From HGM04593 sp045578665 (GTDB taxonomy: Bacteria > Bacteroidota > Bacteroidia > Bacteroidales > Bacteroidaceae), in the NCBI GenBank assembly GCA_045578665.1, contig JAZNKR010000193.1, positions 1-20,853 of the forward strand: DNA of 20,853 nt. The letters are read 5' to 3'. The position numbers and the translations under genes were made by a program. Below, piece after piece: positions 8,387 to 16,268 of the stretch. The notes beneath the pieces were generated by a model. That model was not told the DNA's origin. It saw only the letters and a program-made list of their open reading frames with translations, and did no database searches. Position 1 is the first letter of the stretch. Every line of letters begins with the position of its first letter.

Positions 8387-8788
8387 ATGGGAATACTGAA
8401 ATTTAAAGGCAAAGACAAAAGACTGTACGAGCTTGTTGCACCGCTCGTAATGAATCCTGATGTAATCAGGAGCAACAACAACTACCCATTCAAGACCGAA
8501 AAAGAGTACATCTGGTACCTTCTGGTTGAGAATGACAAGGTAGAGGGATTCATACCACTGAAACCGACAATCAAAGGATACTACATAGACAACTACTACA
8601 TACATGACGACAAAGCAGAAACAACAGAAAAACTGCTTGCCGCCATCATAGAAGAGATTGGCAAAAGCAAAGAAATAACAGCTCTTGTCAAAAAACGTCA
8701 CGTAAAGGATTTCTCAAATCTCGGATTCATTTCATGGCTCGAAATGAAGAACTACACCAAAATGGACTACAAGAATATTGAGGAATGA
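8387..8788 (+). CDS. Small GNAT-fold-like protein (putative degenerate acetyltransferase)
   Basis: The 133-residue protein has an order of segments that fits a GNAT fold. A central strand pair sits around YLLVENDKVEGFIPLK (residues 44-59). A strand and long helix follow (YYIDNYYIHDD then AETTEKLLAAIIEEI), and then a strand and LGF turn (ITALVKKRH to NLGFISW). The usual acetyl-CoA pyrophosphate-binding loop R/QxxGxG/A is not visible before the long helix, where DDKAETTEK occurs. It may therefore be a non-catalytic or divergent member. Its stop overlaps the ATG of the IbrA-like gene by 4 bases, so the two are translationally coupled. The assignment rests on secondary-structure pattern only; a protein of unknown function is the safe alternative. 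Confidence 0.5.
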   Translation: MGILKFKGKDKRLYELVAPLVMNPDVIRSNNNYPFKTEKEYIWYLLVENDKVEGFIPLKPTIKGYYIDNYYIHDDKAETTEKLLAAIIEEIGKSKEITALVKKRHVKDFSNLGFISWLEMKNYTKMDYKNIEE

Positions 8789-10107
8789 CACGACAGCTGA
8801 ACGTTTATGACGCGACAATGCGCCGTTTGGAGGTAATATTCGAGAACTACGAATATGTCTATGTATCATTCTCGGGCGGCAAAGACAGTGGAGTACTGCT
8901 AAACCTCTGTCTCGAATACATACGCACAAAGGCGCCACACCGCAAACTTGGTCTTTTCCACATGGACTACGAAGCGCAATACAGACAAACCACTGAATAT
9001 GTCCGCCGCACATTGGAATCTAACAAGGACATCCTTGAAGTATACCATTGTTGTGTTCCGTTCAAGGTATCAACCTGTACTTCAATGCACCAGTCCTACT
9101 GGCGTCCATGGCAGGAGGACCTCGAAGATATGTGGGTGCGTCCCCGCCCCGAAGGATGCTACACGAAAGAAGATTTCGACTTTTACGACCCCTCGCTATG
9201 GGACTACAACTTTCAGGCACTCTTTGCACCTTGGTTGCTCAAACGTAAAGGATGCAGAAATATCTGTTGTCTTGTAGGCATACGCTCATCAGAGAGCTAC
9301 AACCGCTGGCGCATAGTCAACAGCGACCGCAACTACAAACGCCTTTACGGATTAAGGTGGACACGCCGCATTGACGATACCGTATGCAATGCCTACCCCA
9401 TCTACGACTGGAAATTGGCAGACGTATGGACTGCAAACGGCAAATTCCGCTGGGACTACAACAGCCTCTACGACCTTTACTATCAGGCAGGTGTACCTTT
9501 AAACAGCCAACGCGTGGCAAGCCCATTCATTAGCGAAGCCATTGCATCGCTAAACATATACAGAGTGATAGACCCCGATACATGGGGTCGCATGATAAGC
9601 CGCGTAAACGGAGTGAACTTCGCCTGCATGTATGGCAATACAATGGCAATGGGATGGAAAAACATCAAATGCCCCGAAGGTTTTTCGTGGAAGGAGTATA
9701 TGTACTTTCTGCTCGACACCCTGCCCCAAAAAACAAGGGACAACTACATTGAGAAGCTGAATGTGAGCAAGAACTTCTGGCGAAACCGAGGAGGATGCCT
9801 CAGCGACGAGACAATAGAGAAGCTGCGCCAAGCAGGTGTGGAATTCACCATAGGCAAAACCACGGCATACCGCACCAACAAGAGACCGGTGATGATGGAG
9901 TATATCGACGACATCGACATCACCGAATTCAGAGAAATACCCACCTACAAGCGCATGTGCATCTGTATACTCAAGAACGACCACCTGTGCAAGTATATGG
10001 GTTTTGCAGCCACCAAACGCGAGCTTGAAGCCAAAAAGAGTGTAATGGCAAAATACAAATCACTGAAAAAAGAAGGAAAAGAAGAGGAGGAAAACAAAGA
10101 TGAATGA
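8785..10107 (+). CDS. ibrA: IbrA-type PAPS reductase-like PP-loop protein (DUF3440)
   Basis: The 440-residue protein carries the ATP-pyrophosphatase PP-loop SGGKDSG at 30-36 after a predicted strand (YVYVSF). It also has the GIRSSESYNR motif at 165-174, typical of the PAPS reductase/ATP sulfurylase-like superfamily. A C-terminal DUF3440-like half extends from about 210. Cys pairs at 89-90 and 161-162, with C157 nearby, could bind metal or an Fe-S cluster as in the related DndC, but this is inference. True PAPS reductase has a C-terminal ECGxH catalytic Cys, not seen here, so assimilatory sulfate reduction is unlikely. The neighbour is the ParB-like IbrB; in E. coli the IbrA/IbrB pair is described as a regulator of immunoglobulin-binding protein genes. 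The biochemical activity is unknown. The gene overlaps both neighbours, by 4 and 8 bases. Confidence 0.88.
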   Translation: MTRQLNVYDATMRRLEVIFENYEYVYVSFSGGKDSGVLLNLCLEYIRTKAPHRKLGLFHMDYEAQYRQTTEYVRRTLESNKDILEVYHCCVPFKVSTCTSMHQSYWRPWQEDLEDMWVRPRPEGCYTKEDFDFYDPSLWDYNFQALFAPWLLKRKGCRNICCLVGIRSSESYNRWRIVNSDRNYKRLYGLRWTRRIDDTVCNAYPIYDWKLADVWTANGKFRWDYNSLYDLYYQAGVPLNSQRVASPFISEAIASLNIYRVIDPDTWGRMISRVNGVNFACMYGNTMAMGWKNIKCPEGFSWKEYMYFLLDTLPQKTRDNYIEKLNVSKNFWRNRGGCLSDETIEKLRQAGVEFTIGKTTAYRTNKRPVMMEYIDDIDITEFREIPTYKRMCICILKNDHLCKYMGFAATKRELEAKKSVMAKYKSLKKEGKEEEENKDE

Positions 10108-10624
10108 CGAAAAAAAGAGCCCGGTATATAACGTAATAGCAGTGCCGATAGAAAAAGTTGTCGCCAACGACTACAACCCCAACGTTGTAGCCCCACCCGA
10201 AATGAAGCTGCTCGAACTGTCCATCTGGGAAGACGGCTACACAATGCCCTGCGTCTGCTACTACCACAAAGAGGAGGACAAGTATGAGATAGTCGACGGG
10301 TTCCACCGCTATTCAGTGATGAAAACCTCAAAACGCATATATGAGCGTGAAAAGGGTCTGCTGCCCGTAACAGTAATTGAAAAAGACATTTCGGAGCGCA
10401 TGGCATCCACCATACGCCACAACCGTGCCCGCGGAACTCACCAGATAGAGCTGATGAGCAGCATAGTATCCGAACTCACAAAATCGGGAATGTCCGACGC
10501 TTGGATCATACGCAACATAGGAATGACAAAAGACGAACTTCTGCGGCTCAAACAGATAACAGGCCTGGCAGAACTGTTTGCCGACAAGGAATTCGGGAAA
10601 TCAGAAGATTGGATAGAAGAATAA
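10100..10624 (+). CDS. ibrB: IbrB-type ParB-like nuclease-domain protein
   Basis: The 174-residue product matches the short ParB/Srx-fold proteins. An IPIEKV-like opening strand (VIAVPIEKVVANDYNPN, 12-28) comes first, then the core DGFHR box at 66-70. Next is a second basic box, IRHNRARGTHQ (105-115), in the place of the ParB ENxQR motif. The C-terminal segment around 130-155 (MSDAWIIRNIGMTKDELLRL) looks like a helix-turn-helix. This suggests a DNA-binding nucleotide-hydrolysing or modifying partner of the IbrA-like protein. Its start lies inside the end of that gene, and a purine-rich AGAGGAGG (10083-10090) sits 9 bases before the ATG. That is unusually Shine-Dalgarno-like for this organism, though it also encodes a Glu/Lys tail. 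Confidence 0.87.
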   Translation: MNDEKKSPVYNVIAVPIEKVVANDYNPNVVAPPEMKLLELSIWEDGYTMPCVCYYHKEEDKYEIVDGFHRYSVMKTSKRIYEREKGLLPVTVIEKDISERMASTIRHNRARGTHQIELMSSIVSELTKSGMSDAWIIRNIGMTKDELLRLKQITGLAELFADKEFGKSEDWIEE

Positions 10625-11349
10625 TGGAATTTACATACATACTCATATTCATCCTCACAATAGCAGCCAGCTTCATACAGAGAGTCAGCGGCTTCGGGTT
10701 CGGCATTTTCGTAATGATGTTTTTCCCGTTCATACTGCCCTCCTATGGAGAATCCATCACCCTGTCTGGATTGTTGGCAGGAACTACCGCACTGCTTATC
10801 GCACTGAAAAACCTGCGCCACATACGTCTCGATGTAATGTGGATAATTGTACTCTTCAATGTTATTGCCTCCTACATAGCAATAGAGTTCATGGCATCAG
10901 TGGGGAATGAGATGTTAAAACGTTGTCTTGGAGTGATACTTGTGATTATAGCACTCTACTTCATCTTCTTCGACGGAAAAATAAAAAAACCATTCGGCAG
11001 CAAAACAGCACAAGCAGTCATAGGTACCATCAGCGGCATAATGGGCGGAATGTTCGCAATGCCCGGACCTCCTGTCGTACTCTTCACCGTGCAGGCTATC
11101 GAGAACAAGCTGCAATATATAGCCACACTACAGGCGTTTTCAGTGGTATTCAACATATTCTACACCATATTCAGGGCAAAGGTAGGTTTCTTTGGCGAAC
11201 ACACCATTGGCTACTGGGGAATAGGGCTATTCGGCTTGATTGTGGGAGCATGGCTGGGAGCGCGTTGCTTCGAACACATCAGCAAGGAGACACTCAAAAA
11301 GATTGTCTACGTGATGATGATTGTCAGCGGCATTGCGGCTATTGTCTAA
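10624..11349 (+). CDS. TauE/SafE-family membrane permease
   Basis: The 241-residue protein is highly hydrophobic, with about seven or eight membrane segments. It shows the two inverted-repeat signatures of the TauE/SafE (DUF81) family: RVSGFGFGIFVMMFFP (20-35) and SGIMGGMFAMPGPPVVLF (137-154). Members move sulfite, sulfoacetate, taurine-related or other organic anions, often as exporters; the substrate cannot be told here. The ATG shares its first base with the TAA stop of ibrB (TAATG), so it is tightly coupled to the IbrA/IbrB genes. That coupling suggests a sulfur-containing anion, but this is inference. An upstream extension of the same frame to 10501 exists. I rejected it because it runs inside ibrB and lacks membrane character. 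Confidence 0.85.
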   Translation: MEFTYILIFILTIAASFIQRVSGFGFGIFVMMFFPFILPSYGESITLSGLLAGTTALLIALKNLRHIRLDVMWIIVLFNVIASYIAIEFMASVGNEMLKRCLGVILVIIALYFIFFDGKIKKPFGSKTAQAVIGTISGIMGGMFAMPGPPVVLFTVQAIENKLQYIATLQAFSVVFNIFYTIFRAKVGFFGEHTIGYWGIGLFGLIVGAWLGARCFEHISKETLKKIVYVMMIVSGIAAIV

Positions 11350-11385
11350 GAAGCTGTTTCTGCTTATATGAATATGAAAACTTCT
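11349..11385. terminator. Weak imperfect hairpin between convergent genes
   Basis: AGAAG (11349-11353) and TTTC (11357-11360) can pair with GAAA (11376-11379) and CTTCT (11381-11385), with bulges and a 15-base loop. It spans nearly all of the 39 bases between the permease and cytidine deaminase stop codons. The stem is A/T-rich and short, so termination there is only a possibility. Confidence 0.2.
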
Positions 11386-11388
11386 GAA

Positions 11389-11874
11389 TCACTTTCCTAA
11401 AAAATCGGAATCGAAGGAGAGCGGCAACAATTCCTTTGCCCCACCCTCTATTATGTAACAACATTCAGTTCCATAAAGAATTATACGCATTGGACTCTTG
11501 TGACGTGCCTCCATTTCGAGCATCACCTGTCTGCATGCCCCGCACGGAACTATAGGACGCGGCAATTCTCCATCTTCTCTTCGGGCTGCAATGACCATTG
11601 TCTTCACAGCCCTTGTCGGATAGTTTGCACCGGCATTGAACAGAGCGACACGCTCTGCGCAAAGCCCCGAAGGGTATGCGGCATTCTCTTGGTTGCTGCC
11701 GCTGATGATTCTTCCGAACTCAAGTTCTACGGCTGCTCCCACGCCGAAGCGCGAATATGGCGCATAGCAATTCTTTGCTGCATTTCGGGCGACATCCACC
11801 AGAAAGCGCTCCTCACTGCTCAGTTCGTCGCAAGAACAGACCTTTACCTTTGTCTGCAAAACAATCTCTTTCAT
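11389..11874 (-). CDS. cdd: Cytidine deaminase
   Basis: The 161-residue enzyme converts cytidine and deoxycytidine to uridine and deoxyuridine in cytoplasmic pyrimidine salvage. It shows the zinc site of the tetrameric class: CAE at 72-74 (C72 ligand, E74 catalytic) and PCGAC at 110-114 (C111 and C114 ligands). The substrate-side SGSNQENAAYPSGLCAE stretch is also present. The length is slightly above the usual 130-140 because of a 20-residue N-terminal lead (MKEIVLQTKVKVCSCDELSS). The gene starts 7 bases after the TolC-type gene and is probably the last gene of the efflux operon. The link is likely opportunistic, although a cytidine-analogue resistance role would also fit. Confidence 0.95.
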   Translation of the reverse strand: MKEIVLQTKVKVCSCDELSSEERFLVDVARNAAKNCYAPYSRFGVGAAVELEFGRIISGSNQENAAYPSGLCAERVALFNAGANYPTRAVKTMVIAARREDGELPRPIVPCGACRQVMLEMEARHKSPMRIILYGTECCYIIEGGAKELLPLSFDSDFLGK

Positions 11875-11881
11875 ATCCTCA

Positions 11882-13204
11882 CTACTCCATATAGACCATT
11901 ATACTGCCACTCAACTGCAAGAGAGAGATCTCGCACAACTTTGTGTTGTACTCCACCACAAGTATGCGCTCTTCGGCATCGAGCAGGCTCATCTGCGCCT
12001 CGCGCATCTCAATACCCGAAAGGTCGCCGAGCAGGTATCTCTCGTGTGCCATCGCATAATTCTCACGGGCAGCAAACACGTTCATCTTTTCCAGAGCAAG
12101 CAGTTTCTTGTTGTTCTCGTATGCCTGCCAGAGGTCGCTCAGGTCGGCATAGAGCGAGAGTTCGAGGTCCTGCTTTTCGAGTTCGGCATTGCGAATGGCT
12201 ATCTTGGCATTGCGACGTTCGCGGCTCCTGTTACCGTCGAAGAGCTTGAATCCCATTGTTACACCGAAGTCGGCACCCCACTCCTTGCGTTTCTCGGTAA
12301 CACCTGTCTCATATTTGTTCTGCATCCATCCATATCCGGCATTCAGGGTCAGATAGGGATAGTCTCTCGAACGGATGCTCTTGAGGTCTGCCTCTGCTAT
12401 TTTCTGCTCCTGCGCAGCTATCAGCAACGAAGCATTGTTCTGCATTGTAGACTCCCAAAGCTTGTCGAAGTTGAGAGGACGGTTGACGTCGACCATAGTA
12501 TCGGGTACAGAAAAATCCTTGTCGATGTTCTTCTCTGCCATAAGTTCCTGCAGGCGGATGCGCGATGTTGCCAGCAACTCGTTCTGCTTTACACTCTCGG
12601 CACTGTCGGCGTTGAAGTCGACACGAGCCTGCAAGAGGTCGAGACGCGAATTGTCTCCGATGACATATCTTGCATGAACTATTCGCAAACGCTCGCGCGA
12701 AAGCTGCACAGCGTGGTTGAGGTTGCGCATGCGGGCACGCTGCTGAACAAAGTTGTAGTACTCGGCTGTAAGTTTTGCAATATAGTCCTCTATCGCCAGA
12801 CGTGTCTGTGTCTCGCTCTGAAGTTTGAGTTCGCGCAGACGGTTATAATCGGCCTGCATCTTGAAGCCGTCGAATATCTTCCATTGCACATCCACCCCTG
12901 CACGCAGTGTGTGGTCGGTTATGTTGCGCTGTTTGTTCACCGAACCATCCTCACGGGCAGTGTTGTCGCTGTTGTCCAGCGTTCCGCTGTATCCGGCACT
13001 GATGTCTGCTTTGGGCAACATACCCGCATTTGCCCATGTGGCATTGTTGTCGGCAATCTGCTGCTTGTTGCGGATTATTCTCAGCGAATAGTTGTTTTCG
13101 AGTCCCTTTTCGAGGCAAGCCTTCAGGTTGTTTGCCTCCTGGGCAGGTGTCTGCATTGCCGCAAGAAGAAGAGCGGCTGTGTATATCAGTCTATTTATTT
13201 TCAT
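11882..13204 (-). CDS. TolC/OprM-family outer-membrane efflux protein
   Basis: From the ATG at 13204 the product has 440 residues. It starts with a signal peptide (MKINRLIYTAALLLAAMQTPAQ, cleavage probably near PAQ) followed by the mature start EANNLKACLEKGLENN. Two repeated helical/beta-hairpin halves typical of outer-membrane efflux proteins follow; the helices are rich in Ala, Gln, Glu and Arg (for example LRELKLQSETQTRLAIEDYIAKL). An upstream frame extension to 13300 was rejected because it would precede the signal peptide and overlap the pump gene much further. With this start the overlap with the pump gene is 14 bases. There is no lipobox Cys, so it is not lipidated at the N-terminus. 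It forms the outer-membrane exit duct of the tripartite pump encoded just upstream. Confidence 0.93.
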   Translation of the reverse strand: MKINRLIYTAALLLAAMQTPAQEANNLKACLEKGLENNYSLRIIRNKQQIADNNATWANAGMLPKADISAGYSGTLDNSDNTAREDGSVNKQRNITDHTLRAGVDVQWKIFDGFKMQADYNRLRELKLQSETQTRLAIEDYIAKLTAEYYNFVQQRARMRNLNHAVQLSRERLRIVHARYVIGDNSRLDLLQARVDFNADSAESVKQNELLATSRIRLQELMAEKNIDKDFSVPDTMVDVNRPLNFDKLWESTMQNNASLLIAAQEQKIAEADLKSIRSRDYPYLTLNAGYGWMQNKYETGVTEKRKEWGADFGVTMGFKLFDGNRSRERRNAKIAIRNAELEKQDLELSLYADLSDLWQAYENNKKLLALEKMNVFAARENYAMAHERYLLGDLSGIEMREAQMSLLDAEERILVVEYNTKLCEISLLQLSGSIMVYME

Positions 13205-16200
13205 TATTGTTTTTATTAACGAGATTTGTCGATACGAATGAATATATTGTCGGCACAATATACATTGTGAGCATTGTAGATATGAGCATACCTCCCACAA
13301 CAGCTGTACCCATTGCTATACGTCCGTTGCAACCCTCGCCCGAGGCAAACATCAACGGCAACAGACCGAGGATTGTAGATGCACTTGTCATGAGAATGGG
13401 GCGCAGACGGAGCACAGAGGCATCGCGTATAGCCATCATCTTGTCTACTCCTGCACGCTGCTTCTGGTTGGCAAACTCCACGATAAGAATACCGTTCTTA
13501 GCCACAAGTCCAATGAGCATAATGATACCTATCTGGCTGAATATGTTCATAGTCTGTCCGCCAAGAACCATGAATATGAGCGCTCCGCAGATGGCGAGGG
13601 GCACTGTGAGCATGATGATGAACGGATCTTTGAAGCTCTCGAACTGTGCAGCAAGAATCAGATAGATGAGCACAAGCGCAAGTGCAAAAGCAAACATAAG
13701 GCTCGACGAACTCTCGCGGAACTCCTTCGAGTCGCCTGCAAGTGCCGTACGGAATGTGTCGTCGAGGGTGCTTGCTGCAATCTTGTCCATCTCGTCGAGA
13801 CCGTCACCGATGGTCTTTCCCTCGGCAAGTCCTGCCGACACGGTTGCCGACACGAATCGGTTGTAACGGTAGAGTTTGGGAGGTGCAATACCCTCGATGA
13901 GTTCAACAAGGTTCTCCATCTGTATCATGTCGCCATTGGCTCCGCGCATGTAGATTGATTTCAGGTTCGAGGGGCTGTTGCGCTGCTGACGGTTGATTTC
14001 GCCAACAATCTCGTACTGCTTGCCATTGAGGTAGAGATAGCCGAGACGCTGACCGCTGAGACCATATTGCAGTGTCTGCGCAATATCTTTTGTACTTACA
14101 CCCATCAGGTTTGCCTTCTCACGGTTGATTTCGATGCGAAGCTCGGGTTTGCTGAACTTGAGGTCGACATCTGCCATCTGGAATACAGGGCTGTCATAAA
14201 CCTTTGCCATGAACTTGGGCAGCACCTCCTGCAATTTCTCTATGCTTGTTGCCTGAAGCACATACTGCACGGGCATACCGCCACGTCGCCCGCCAAAGGT
14301 CGAACGCTGCTGCACGAAGGCGCGTGCATCGGTCTTGCCGCGTACTGCCTTTGAAAGCTTTTCGGCAACCTCCATCTGCGTATAGTCGCGCTGCTGCAGG
14401 TCTTTCAATGTTATCTGTATGTTACCGCCTCCATCGGAGACGCGGGCTGTGATAAATGCCGCATCGGGCATTATAGAGTCTGCCATTCGGCTGATGTCCT
14501 CGGTGTAGTCGCGCATATATTCGTATGTTACACCCTCGGCACCCATTGTACGTATAGTGATGCTCGAACGGTCCTCGAGAGGTGCCATTTCAGAGGGGAT
14601 TGTGCTCCACATCCAACCGATGCCGATGAATGCCATCGCCATTATCACTATCGACACATAGCGGCGACGCAGGAACCAGTTGAGGCTGCGTGCATAGTAG
14701 CGGTTGAGTCCATCGAAGAAAGGCTCGGTCTTGCGGTAGAACCAGCTCTGTTGCTCGCGGCGCACAAGAAGCTTTGTGGCGAGCATAGGTGTGAAGGTAA
14801 GTGCCGCAAACGAAGAAATTATCACAGAGCCTGCAACCACGAAACTGAATTCGCGGAAGAGTCGTCCGGTAGTTCCCTCCATGAAGACAATGGGGAAGAA
14901 TACGGCAAGCAGTGTGATGGTGGTGGAGATTACGGCAAAGAAGATCTCCTTTGCACCCTCGATGCCGGCAGCCATCGGGCGCATGCCTCGCTCTATTCTG
15001 ATGTATATGTTCTCTGTCATCACAATCGCATCGTCCACCACAAGTCCCACCGAAAGCACTATGGCAAGCATCGACAGCACGTTGATGGAGAAGCCGCAGA
15101 TGTACATTATGAAGAATGCTCCCACAAGCGACACGGGGATAACGATACAGGGGACGAGCGTTACACGCCAGTCGCGCAGGAAGAGGAAGATGATGATGAT
15201 TACAAGTATGAATGCCTCGTAAACGGTGCTCTTCACCTCATTGATTGAAGCACGGATGAATCGTGTGTTGTCGAAACCGTAGTTGTACGTTACATCGTCG
15301 GGAAGATCCTTTTTCATCTTCTCCATGCGGTCGTACACCGCTTCGGCGATATTTATGTGGTTTGCACCCGGCTGTGGAATTACAACCACACCCACCATGG
15401 GCACACCGTTCATCTTCATGTAGCTCTTGAGGTCGCGCGCACTGAGTTCGGCACGACCTATGTCGCTGAATCGTATCACACGACCCTCGTTGTGCTTGAT
15501 GACAATGTTGTTGAACTCCTCTGTTGTGTGCATGAGTCCTAAGGTACGTATGGCAAGTTCGGTATTGTCGCCCTCGATGCTGCCCGACGGCAACTCCACA
15601 TTCTCCTTGTCGAGCGCTGTCTTCACATCCATCGGAGTAACTCCGTAACCCGACATCTTTATCGGGTCGAGCCACAGACGCATACAGTAGCGTTTCTCAC
15701 CCCAGATGGAGACACTGCTCACCTCGGGAATTGTCTGCAACTGCTCCTTTACCGTAAGGTCGGCAATCTCGCTTATTTCGAGCAACGAACGCTTCTCGCT
15801 CTGTATAGCCACCATGAGGATAGGTGTAGCATCTGCATCCGCCTTCGATACAGTGGGAGGGTCGCAGTCGCGCGGCAACCATCTTTGTGCACGCGACACC
15901 TTATCGCGCACGTCGTTGGCGGCAGTTTCAAGATCGACCGACAGCTCAAACTCCACTGTGATGCGGCTCTGTCCCTGCTGGCTCACACTTGTGAGCGAAC
16001 GTATACCCGGAATACCGTTGATATTCTGTTCGAGAGGTTCTGTTATCTGGTTTTCAATGACATCGGCATTGGCTCCGGGATAGGAGCAGGATACCGAAAT
16101 TATAGGGTTGTCGACCGACGGGTACTCTCTGACACCGAGGCTCACATATCCGATGAGACCAAAGAGCACTATTATAAGTGTCAGCACTGTCGCAAGCACC

Positions 16201-16232
16201 GGACGCCGTATGCTAAGTTCGGAAATATTCAT
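13191..16232 (-). CDS. RND-family multidrug efflux inner-membrane pump (AcrB/MexB-like, HAE1 type)
   Basis: The 1013-residue protein has the expected length and topology for an HAE1 RND transporter. It has an N-terminal membrane helix (10-30), a large periplasmic loop, and a helix bundle from about 337. The second periplasmic loop and the final helix bundle end near 1000. The proton-relay Asp pair is at D400-D401 in VGLVVDDAIVMTEN, and the partner Lys is K912 in LVAKNGILIVEFANQ. A typical SYPGANADVIENQITEPLEQ segment near 50-69 supports the assignment. It uses the proton gradient to drive drugs, bile salts or other amphiphiles out through the TolC-type duct. It lies between its fusion protein (36 bases upstream) and the duct gene (14-base overlap). 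Confidence 0.96.
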   Translation of the reverse strand: MNISELSIRRPVLATVLTLIIVLFGLIGYVSLGVREYPSVDNPIISVSCSYPGANADVIENQITEPLEQNINGIPGIRSLTSVSQQGQSRITVEFELSVDLETAANDVRDKVSRAQRWLPRDCDPPTVSKADADATPILMVAIQSEKRSLLEISEIADLTVKEQLQTIPEVSSVSIWGEKRYCMRLWLDPIKMSGYGVTPMDVKTALDKENVELPSGSIEGDNTELAIRTLGLMHTTEEFNNIVIKHNEGRVIRFSDIGRAELSARDLKSYMKMNGVPMVGVVVIPQPGANHINIAEAVYDRMEKMKKDLPDDVTYNYGFDNTRFIRASINEVKSTVYEAFILVIIIIFLFLRDWRVTLVPCIVIPVSLVGAFFIMYICGFSINVLSMLAIVLSVGLVVDDAIVMTENIYIRIERGMRPMAAGIEGAKEIFFAVISTTITLLAVFFPIVFMEGTTGRLFREFSFVVAGSVIISSFAALTFTPMLATKLLVRREQQSWFYRKTEPFFDGLNRYYARSLNWFLRRRYVSIVIMAMAFIGIGWMWSTIPSEMAPLEDRSSITIRTMGAEGVTYEYMRDYTEDISRMADSIMPDAAFITARVSDGGGNIQITLKDLQQRDYTQMEVAEKLSKAVRGKTDARAFVQQRSTFGGRRGGMPVQYVLQATSIEKLQEVLPKFMAKVYDSPVFQMADVDLKFSKPELRIEINREKANLMGVSTKDIAQTLQYGLSGQRLGYLYLNGKQYEIVGEINRQQRNSPSNLKSIYMRGANGDMIQMENLVELIEGIAPPKLYRYNRFVSATVSAGLAEGKTIGDGLDEMDKIAASTLDDTFRTALAGDSKEFRESSSSLMFAFALALVLIYLILAAQFESFKDPFIIMLTVPLAICGALIFMVLGGQTMNIFSQIGIIMLIGLVAKNGILIVEFANQKQRAGVDKMMAIRDASVLRLRPILMTSASTILGLLPLMFASGEGCNGRIAMGTAVVGGMLISTMLTMYIVPTIYSFVSTNLVNKNNNENK

Positions 16233-16268
16233 ACTCTGTTCCTTTTTGGTTTACACTGCTTGTTACAC

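Noticed and set aside
10501..10623. Upstream in-frame extension of the permease gene
   Set aside because: It runs inside ibrB and encodes a polar Arg-rich stretch; the ATG at 10624, overlapping the ibrB stop, starts with a membrane helix.
12044..13219. Open frame of 391 codons antisense to the TolC-type gene
   Set aside because: It mirrors a well-supported gene and shows low-complexity Val/Leu/Cys-rich translation without motifs.
13205..13300. N-terminal extension of the TolC-type gene to an upstream ATG
   Set aside because: The extension would bury the signal peptide at residue 33 and overlap the pump gene by 110 bases; the ATG at 13204 starts directly with a signal peptide.
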